In this document: positions 1-4,455 of the stretch, piece after piece
How the letters are laid out: every line of letters starts with the position of its first letter
Numbering within the stretch: the stretch's first letter is position 1
DNA from: Gammaproteobacteria bacterium
GTDB taxonomy: Bacteria; Pseudomonadota; Gammaproteobacteria; Enterobacterales; Psychrobiaceae
NCBI GenBank assembly: GCA_013214885.1
Contig: JABSRS010000246.1
Location: forward strand, 1-5,631
Direction: 5' to 3'
DNA length: 5,631 nt
Notes under the pieces: generated by a model
Told to the model about the DNA's origin: nothing
Seen by the model: the letters and a program-made list of their open reading frames with translations, nothing else
Databases searched by the model: none
Program-made: the position numbers and the translations under genes

Positions 1-1
1 C

Positions 2-1210
2 GCGATGGATCCAAGCTTATCCCCCCAACAGCAACAACAGCGAGCCAAAGAATTAATTGACCAGTTAAATTATGGTAAGGATGGCTATTTTTTTATCTAC
101 CAATACGATGGTACAAACTTAGTCCTTCCCCCACTACCTGATCTAGTGGGGACCAACTTATGGCATCAACAAGACTCTCAAGGGCAACTTTTAGTCCAGG
201 ATCTTATTCAATTGGCCAAAGATGGTGGTGGCTTTTATCGCTATCATTGGCCAAAACCAAGTAACAACGTTGATGAGGAAAAACTGTCATACGCAACACA
301 GCTAGAGCCTTGGGACTGGATGTTTGGCACTGGGGTTTATCTAGATGATACACGCGAAGTTAGTGAGGCCTTTTTATCGGAGTTACGCCAAAGCACCAAA
401 TCAACCTCGACCCTAATATTAACAGTAACCCTATCATCGTTAGTGTTAGTGGCATGGATTGGTTTTGCCATCAACCTTTCTGACAAGCGTAATGCCGATA
501 CCAAGTTACAACAATTAATCCACAGTGTTATTCAATTTCAAGAAGATGAACGCTCCCGTGTTGCGCGAGAGTTGCATGATGGCATCATCCAATTACTGGT
601 ATCAGGGCGGTTTCAGATTCAAGCTGCCGAGATGCACTTAGAAAAAAAGAGTGATGGTGCTCCAGCACATTTAAAAAAAGGCATCGCAACTATTCATGAA
701 GCTATCACAGAAATAAAAAGAATATCGAAAGGGCTACGCCCCGCTAGTTTAGATGACTTGGGACTTGGTGCGGCATTACAGATATTAGTCACTGAATATG
801 GCGAACGCACAGGGATTAACGCCACCATCAGTTATTTTGATGATATACCACGCCATGATTCAAAAATAGAAACAACCTATTATCGAATCGCGCAAGAGGC
901 ACTCACTAATATCGATAAATATGCCCAGGCAACTAATGTGGTTATCCGCTTTAGGGTGTCAGAACGTAGTATACTGATGACAATCAAAGACGACGGCATC
1001 GGATTTAATGTTGAGAAAGTTTCTAGGATCAAGCATTTGGATGATTCAGGAACTGGCATTCGTAACATGCAAGAACGCATTGAGTTTTTGGGGGGGCAGT
1101 TTTCACTTTTCAGTGCCGAGAACAAAGGGACCATCATTAAAATCAAACTCGATTTTGACAACTATATTTTCCAACAATCATCAGTAGAGAGCGCTCACAA
1201 TGACCATTAA
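2..1210 (+). CDS. Sensor histidine kinase, sCache sensor + HisKA_3/HATPase (5' partial)
   Basis: Membrane-bound sensor kinase that should autophosphorylate on a His and pass the phosphate to the regulator encoded next. The frame is open to the left edge, so the Met at position 5 is probably internal; a first membrane helix and the start of the sensor helix are expected outside. Residue numbers count from that Met. Residues about 10-115 look like a single Cache (sCache_2) domain: the YGKDGYFFIYQYDG, VGTNLW and PWDWMFGTGVYLDD motifs are typical. A hydrophobic helix spans about 135-157. The HisKA_3 H-box is ERSRVARELHDG with phosphoacceptor His191. The HATPase has an N-box around Asn302 (ALTNIDKYAQA, with Tyr where His is usual), a G1 box DDGIGF (329-334) and a G2 box GTGIRNMQERI. 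Characterised sCache domains often bind small organic acids; the ligand here is unknown. The stop overlaps the next gene by 11 bp, implying coupled translation. Confidence 0.93.
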   Translation, partial: AMDPSLSPQQQQQRAKELIDQLNYGKDGYFFIYQYDGTNLVLPPLPDLVGTNLWHQQDSQGQLLVQDLIQLAKDGGGFYRYHWPKPSNNVDEEKLSYATQLEPWDWMFGTGVYLDDTREVSEAFLSELRQSTKSTSTLILTVTLSSLVLVAWIGFAINLSDKRNADTKLQQLIHSVIQFQEDERSRVARELHDGIIQLLVSGRFQIQAAEMHLEKKSDGAPAHLKKGIATIHEAITEIKRISKGLRPASLDDLGLGAALQILVTEYGERTGINATISYFDDIPRHDSKIETTYYRIAQEALTNIDKYAQATNVVIRFRVSERSILMTIKDDGIGFNVEKVSRIKHLDDSGTGIRNMQERIEFLGGQFSLFSAENKGTIIKIKLDFDNYIFQQSSVESAHNDH

Positions 1211-1832
1211 ATTAATGCTTGCCGATGACCACGCACTGGTCCAAGAGGGACTGGCATCAATTTTACAACTTGATCCTGAACTAGAAGTCATTGCAACCGT
1301 TAGCGATGGCCAACAGGCTCTTGATAAACTTGCCCAATGCGAACCAGATATTTTAGTGATGGACATTAGAATGCCAAATTTGCATGGCATCGATGCGACT
1401 CGACTCGTTACTCAACAATACCCCAATGTTAAGGTCCTTATTTTAAGTATGCATGAAAACAGTAATTATATTGTGAATGCCTTAAAAGCAGGTGCCAAAG
1501 GTTATTTGCTAAAAACAAGTTCCACCATCGAATTAATTAATGCCATAAAAACGGTTAATGCTGGCCAGCGCTACGTCAGCCAAGAACTATCGTTTAATAT
1601 ACTTAATGATATAGTGCCTGACTCTCAAGTTTCCGAGATATCTAACCGAGAACGCCAAGTGTTAGTGTGTGTTGCTCAAGGCTTAATGAATAAGGAAATT
1701 GCTAATCAGCTACATATCAGCGTAAGAACGGTCGAAGTTCACCGGCTTAACCTTAAGAAAAAGTTAAAAATAGATAATTCGGCAGGATTGGTCCGCTACG
1801 CCTTGGATCAAGGCTTTATCCAGCAACAATAA
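1200..1832 (+). CDS. NarL/FixJ-family response regulator (REC + LuxR HTH)
   Basis: DNA-binding response regulator, the probable partner of the overlapping kinase. The receiver domain (about 3-120) has the full active-site set: acidic pair Asp9/Asp10, phosphoacceptor Asp55 in the VMDIRMP motif, Ser83 and Lys105 in GYLLK. It should therefore be a genuinely phosphorylatable receiver. The LuxR-type helix-turn-helix covers about 148-205, with NRERQVL, GLMNKEIANQL and SVRTVEVHRLNLKKKL as recognisable pieces. At 210 residues the length is normal for the family. The ATG at 1200 lies inside the kinase gene, with a purine-rich AGAGAG at 1186-1191 as a modest ribosome binding site. The target genes are not shown by the sequence; the downstream csgD-type gene in the same orientation is the obvious candidate. 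Confidence 0.95.
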   Translation: MTIKLMLADDHALVQEGLASILQLDPELEVIATVSDGQQALDKLAQCEPDILVMDIRMPNLHGIDATRLVTQQYPNVKVLILSMHENSNYIVNALKAGAKGYLLKTSSTIELINAIKTVNAGQRYVSQELSFNILNDIVPDSQVSEISNRERQVLVCVAQGLMNKEIANQLHISVRTVEVHRLNLKKKLKIDNSAGLVRYALDQGFIQQQ

Positions 1833-1867
1833 ATTATTATAAAAAGTGCTGTTTTATTTATCTTTAA

Positions 1868-1877
1868 CTATGCTTAA
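1868..1877 (+). promoter_or_regulatory. Candidate sigma-S-like -10 element for csgD
   Basis: The sequence CTATGCTTAA matches the extended RpoS-preferred -10 pattern CTATACTTAA at nine of ten positions, including the C just before the hexamer. No good -35 hexamer lies 16-18 bp upstream, which is tolerated by sigma-S promoters. Transcription would start near 1881 and give a leader of about 110 nt before the csgD ATG. E. coli csgD is known to depend on RpoS and to have a long regulated leader, so the arrangement is plausible. It is a sequence match only. Confidence 0.35.
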
Positions 1878-1984
1878 TACAGTGCTAAGTTAGAACTAAT
1901 CTATGAAACGCCCCATTAAGTAAGACATAACACCACATTGAGAACAAAGATGATATTCCATCATTGTAATTAACTAAGATATCC

Positions 1985-1988
1985 AGGT
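1985..1988 (+). promoter_or_regulatory. csgD ribosome binding site that decides the start
   Basis: AGGT is 5 nt upstream of the ATG at 1994 but only 2 nt from the in-frame TTG at 1991. The spacing favours the ATG, which shortens the protein by one residue relative to a TTG start. Confidence 0.55.
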
Positions 1989-1993
1989 AATTG

Positions 1994-2653
1994 ATGAAAA
2001 AAACTCCGATTTACATAGTATCTAATTGTAATGATAACGTCATAGCAAAATTAACCATTATTTTGCAGTCGTTAGATATGAAAATTAAAACTGTCAATGT
2101 AGGACAAATTAACCAAGAATTAGAAGGCATTGTGCTCATTGACGCCCGCAAGCAGGAAGTCGACCAACATGGCATCCCAATTTGCTCATCTGAAATTAGC
2201 CGCAAGCATCAACTAGCATTAATTCAAGCAGAAAAAGGTACTATCAATGAGTACATCTGCGTTCAAATGGGCCTAAAGGCTGCTTTCTATTCAGACATTG
2301 AAACCGATCAATTCTTAAAAGGATTACGCTGCTTAATCAATGGCGAATGGTGGTTCTCTCGCAAGGTCCTTAGTCAAACTCTAGCGACCTTATTTGAAAA
2401 CATGACCGATGGCATGGCTCAAAATATTGCATCAACACCACTTACTGAGCAGCTTACCAAGCGTGAAAAAACCATTATAAAATTAGTGTGTCAAGGCGCA
2501 AAAAACCAAGAAGTAGCTGACTCTTTGAATATTAGCCCTCACACGGTTAAAACTCACCTTTATTCTATCTTTAGAAAAACCAGTTCCCGTAACCGAGTTG
2601 AATTACTAAACTGGGCTAAGCAGCATACGTTGGCTTATCAGCTGCTGGTATAA
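1994..2653 (+). CDS. csgD: CsgD-type LuxR-family transcriptional regulator of curli
   Basis: Predicted master activator of curli genes. The 219-residue protein resembles E. coli CsgD (216 residues) throughout. The N-terminal half (about 5-125) is a degenerate receiver: Asp50 (VLIDAR) sits where the phosphoacceptor would be, but the acidic pair of true receivers is replaced (VSNCND) and the switch Lys is absent (AAFYS, matching GVFYS in E. coli CsgD). NGEWWFSRKVLSQTL corresponds to the RGECYFTQKLASYLI segment of CsgD. The LuxR helix-turn-helix is at about 154-209 with LTKREKTIIKL, GAKNQEVADSL and SPHTVKTHLYSIFRK. Unlike E. coli, where csgD heads the csgDEFG operon, here it stands alone and converges on csgEFG. 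It ends just before a strong shared terminator. Confidence 0.92.
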   Translation: MKKTPIYIVSNCNDNVIAKLTIILQSLDMKIKTVNVGQINQELEGIVLIDARKQEVDQHGIPICSSEISRKHQLALIQAEKGTINEYICVQMGLKAAFYSDIETDQFLKGLRCLINGEWWFSRKVLSQTLATLFENMTDGMAQNIASTPLTEQLTKREKTIIKLVCQGAKNQEVADSLNISPHTVKTHLYSIFRKTSSRNRVELLNWAKQHTLAYQLLV

Positions 2654-2680
2654 ATAACCGTTAATTCGATGTTCGACAAT

Positions 2681-2712
2681 AAAAAGCCGATGATTATAAT
2701 CATCGGCTTTTT
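2681..2712. terminator. Bidirectional rho-independent terminator (csgD / csgG)
   Basis: A perfect 32-bp palindrome lies between the convergent csgD and csgG stops. The arms start with five A and end with T, enclosing the GC-containing stem GCCGATGAT with a short AT loop, and a run of six T follows on the plus strand (2708-2713). The A run on the left gives the equivalent U tract for minus-strand transcripts. It therefore suits termination of both csgD and the curlin-csgEFG operon. Confidence 0.93.
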
Positions 2713-2764
2713 TGTTATCCAAAGAGAAAACGTATTGTCGATCCGCCTTTCTCTTTAGATTATC

Positions 2765-3541
2765 CTAGGTTTTACTGTGCCAAACCCCTTTGTCGATGCC
2801 TTTAAGTATTAAGCTCGTCAAAGCTTTTTCAATCGCTTGGGTTACACACTGCTGCATTGGCTCATTGGTCGAGTAACCAATTTCAGCCTCAGCGAGTTTT
2901 TTATAGCTGACGTAGCGAAATAGTCCTGCGCTCATTTCTTGCGATAAAACTCGCTTATTGGTCGATACCGATAATAATATCCGCCCAGTTCTGACATCAA
3001 CCGCTCTTAAATAAACTGATATTTGATCTTCACGAAACAACTCTGCCGCGCCAATGCCAAAATACTCCATCCCGGCACCACCTGCACGAATATTGGTGTC
3101 GTAGCCAATAATACCACCCTCTAAAATAATACTGGCTGTTTTTAGGGTTGGTAATTTCTTCCTTACTCCATTCACCGCATTTATTGCATAAGATTTATTA
3201 ATGATCTTACGTTCGGTAATAATATTCTGTAACCCTTCACGTTCAACGGGGGAAAACCAATCAGAGTCACTCAGCGCTTGAATTAAAATCGAAGTCGCGC
3301 GCTGTGTCACTGCGGTCGAAAATGAACTAACCCCTGCTTGAGGTTTATATTGACCAGTTTGATCGCGAAAAGAATATACTGAAACAGGTATCTTGCCCTT
3401 TGGTTTAGGCAGACTCATCAGTTCAATTGCAGTCTCGGTTGGCGTATTAAGTTGGGCTGGTGTCACCGCAGGCAATGGATTAAACGCACTACAGCCTCCA
3501 AGCAACACGACGGTACAACCAATTAATAATTTAATTTTCAT
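2765..3541 (-). CDS. csgG: CsgG, outer-membrane curli secretion lipoprotein
   Basis: Subunit of the nonameric outer-membrane channel that exports curli subunits. A lipoprotein signal peptide ends in the lipobox LLGGC (Cys17). The mature protein follows E. coli CsgG closely: GKIPVSVYSFRDQTGQYKP, FSTAVTQRATS, WFSPVEREGLQNI, ERKIIN, EGGIIGYDTN, GGAGMEYFGIGA, FRYVSYKKLAEAEIGYSTNEP and GIDKGVW. At 258 residues it lacks roughly the last 20 residues of the 277-residue E. coli protein. In the constriction loop the Tyr51/Asn55/Phe56 trio of E. coli appears as Gln68, Ser73 and Phe74, with one extra residue between. I chose the ATG at 3541 because AGGTGG (3548-3553) is 6 nt upstream of it; an in-frame GTG at 3544, overlapping the csgF stop, is only 3 nt from that site. 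It is the last gene of the operon. Confidence 0.96.
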   Translation of the reverse strand: MKIKLLIGCTVVLLGGCSAFNPLPAVTPAQLNTPTETAIELMSLPKPKGKIPVSVYSFRDQTGQYKPQAGVSSFSTAVTQRATSILIQALSDSDWFSPVEREGLQNIITERKIINKSYAINAVNGVRKKLPTLKTASIILEGGIIGYDTNIRAGGAGMEYFGIGAAELFREDQISVYLRAVDVRTGRILLSVSTNKRVLSQEMSAGLFRYVSYKKLAEAEIGYSTNEPMQQCVTQAIEKALTSLILKGIDKGVWHSKT

Positions 3542-3543
3542 CA

Positions 3544-3963
3544 CTACCCACCTGGCTTATCAATAACAATAATGGTCTCTGTGCCATCATTACCAACGAT
3601 TCTTATGGTGACGTTGTCGCTATTTGAAGCAATTATATCAATGACATAATCACCACTGGTAAAAGAGAAGTCACCATTATTTAATGGGTTATCTTCATCA
3701 GCATCACCAAATGCAAAATCAGTTATTTCACGGACTAATTTATTAAGATAGGCTCGTTGTAACGAATCTTTAAATGTCTCGTCGTAAGATTTTTCGTAAC
3801 GGGTCGCCACGTGGGCATTTTGCGATTGCGCTTTACCGAGTAAGTAGCTGCCATTAAGAGCACTCCCGCCAAAGCTTGGGTTGGTCGGAGTATAGACTAA
3901 TTGAGTTGCCCCAACGGAGCATGTGAATATGGCAACCGAAAATGCCAGTAGTGTTCTTTTCAT
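3544..3963 (-). CDS. csgF: CsgF, curli assembly / nucleation accessory protein
   Basis: Secreted through CsgG and held at its outer face, where it couples export to fibre nucleation. A signal peptide (about residues 1-19, ending CSVGA) precedes a mature start TQLVYTPTNPSFGG, which matches the E. coli CsgF N-terminus (GTMTFQFRNPNFGG), the part known to insert into the CsgG pore. NGSYLLGKAQSQNAH matches NGAFLLNSAQAQNSY. The middle is helical, with an acidic patch GDADEDNPLNNGD; the C-terminal part GDYVIDI... with NVTIRIVGNDGTETIIVI is beta-rich as in CsgF. Three consecutive ATG codons occupy 3961-3969; AAGGA at 3970-3974 gives a 6-nt spacer only for the third (3963), so I chose that, giving 139 residues. 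The ribosome site overlaps the csgE stop and the stop overlaps the alternative csgG GTG, so translation is probably coupled. Confidence 0.94.
   Translation of the reverse strand: MKRTLLAFSVAIFTCSVGATQLVYTPTNPSFGGSALNGSYLLGKAQSQNAHVATRYEKSYDETFKDSLQRAYLNKLVREITDFAFGDADEDNPLNNGDFSFTSGDYVIDIIASNSDNVTIRIVGNDGTETIIVIDKPGG
3548..3553 (-). promoter_or_regulatory. csgG ribosome binding site
   Basis: AGGTGG on the minus strand lies inside the end of csgF, 6 nt before the ATG at 3541. This picks the ATG over the GTG at 3544 and suggests translational coupling to csgF. Confidence 0.65.
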
Positions 3964-3969
3964 CATCAT

Positions 3970-3974
3970 TCCTT
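3970..3974 (-). promoter_or_regulatory. csgF ribosome binding site
   Basis: AAGGA on the minus strand overlaps the csgE stop codon and abuts three tandem ATG codons. Normal spacing of 6 nt is reached only at the third ATG. Confidence 0.65.
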
Positions 3975-4377
3975 AATATCCTGAGTCAGCGAAGTCGTCG
4001 CTTTGCACATTAAAATTTAGTCGTACCAACCCTTCCATCACGACATATATAGCTTGTTCAACCTGCTTTTTAACTATCGTATTGCGACGCCCAAAATGCG
4101 TTAAATATACAATTTTATGATCTATTTCTATGACTAATCTAGTACCTGAACGAGGTACCACTGTTTCTTTAATAACTAAGTTAACCCCTTCCGTTAGGCT
4201 CACTGGTACTTCATGCCACAACACACTAAAGTTTTGATAGAAGTCCTTGCCAAAACGACTAATTGTCCGGTCGACCACAAAACCACTGATTGCGATTTCT
4301 TGTGCTCGCAACTGAAAAGATAAAAGCAACAACATGATAACTTTAATAGAAAGGCTTGCTAACGCTGTTATTTTCAT
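3973..4377 (-). CDS. csgE: CsgE, periplasmic curli secretion adaptor
   Basis: Periplasmic factor that caps CsgG and delivers curli subunits to the pore. From the ATG at 4377 the protein has 134 residues, close to the 129 of E. coli CsgE, with a signal peptide MKITALASLSIK plus hydrophobic core, probably cut after QLRA (residue 25). The mature part QEIAISGFVVDRTISRFGKDFY...F matches [27 protein letters not shown] of E. coli. RLVIEIDHKIVYLTHFGRR corresponds to the ITITVNQDVIFQTFLFP segment, and the end SDDFADSGY resembles GDLAHDEF. The frame stays open upstream to an ATG at 4449, but that would place 24 polar residues before the signal peptide and has no ribosome site. The chosen start itself has a weak site: AGGGA about 12 nt upstream. 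It lies 78 bp after the curlin gene, behind a stem-loop. Confidence 0.9.
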   Translation of the reverse strand: MKITALASLSIKVIMLLLLSFQLRAQEIAISGFVVDRTISRFGKDFYQNFSVLWHEVPVSLTEGVNLVIKETVVPRSGTRLVIEIDHKIVYLTHFGRRNTIVKKQVEQAIYVVMEGLVRLNFNVQSDDFADSGY

Positions 4378-4405
4378 CGTTATTTCTATTCCCTGATTCA
4401 AATAG

Positions 4406-4440
4406 AAGTGGGATGATGATGACAAGTCACCCGCCCACTT
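4406..4440 (-). other. Stem-loop between curlin gene and csgE
   Basis: On the minus strand AAGTGGG (4434-4440) pairs with CCCACTT (4406-4412) around a 21-nt loop that itself contains TGAC-AA-GTCA. It lies about halfway between the curlin stop and the csgE start. No U run follows it, so it is not a classical terminator. It could stabilise the curlin mRNA or partly attenuate transcription so that subunit exceeds secretion machinery; this is inference. Confidence 0.45.
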
Positions 4441-4455
4441 ACTGGCCATTTCTGG

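Larger units (their letters stand above)
1833..1993 (+). promoter_or_regulatory. Intergenic region upstream of csgD
   Basis: This 161-bp AT-rich gap separates the response regulator from csgD. It has no open frame of note and no GC-cored hairpin with a T run, so I see no convincing terminator for the two-component pair; read-through into csgD is possible. It contains a sigma-S-like -10 element (listed separately), a direct repeat of AGTGCT at 1845-1850 and 1881-1886, and a short inverted repeat ATGAT-N5-ATCAT at 1950-1964. Either repeat could be a regulator site, but both are short enough to occur by chance. Confidence 0.5.

Noticed and set aside
880..1161. 93-codon minus-strand open frame inside the kinase gene
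   Set aside because: It is antisense to the conserved HATPase domain, has no recognisable domain, and is fully explained by the real gene.
1181..1390. 69-codon minus-strand open frame across the kinase/regulator junction
   Set aside because: Antisense to the receiver active-site region; no recognisable protein features.
1839..1857. ATAAAA / TTTTAT inverted repeat after the response regulator, as a terminator
   Set aside because: The stem is only A and T, with a 7-nt loop; it would be too weak to terminate.
2011..2205. 64-codon minus-strand open frame inside csgD
   Set aside because: Shadow of the csgD coding frame; no ribosome site or domain.
4378..4449. Upstream ATG extension of csgE (24 extra residues)
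   Set aside because: It places a polar segment before a clear signal peptide and lacks a ribosome binding site.
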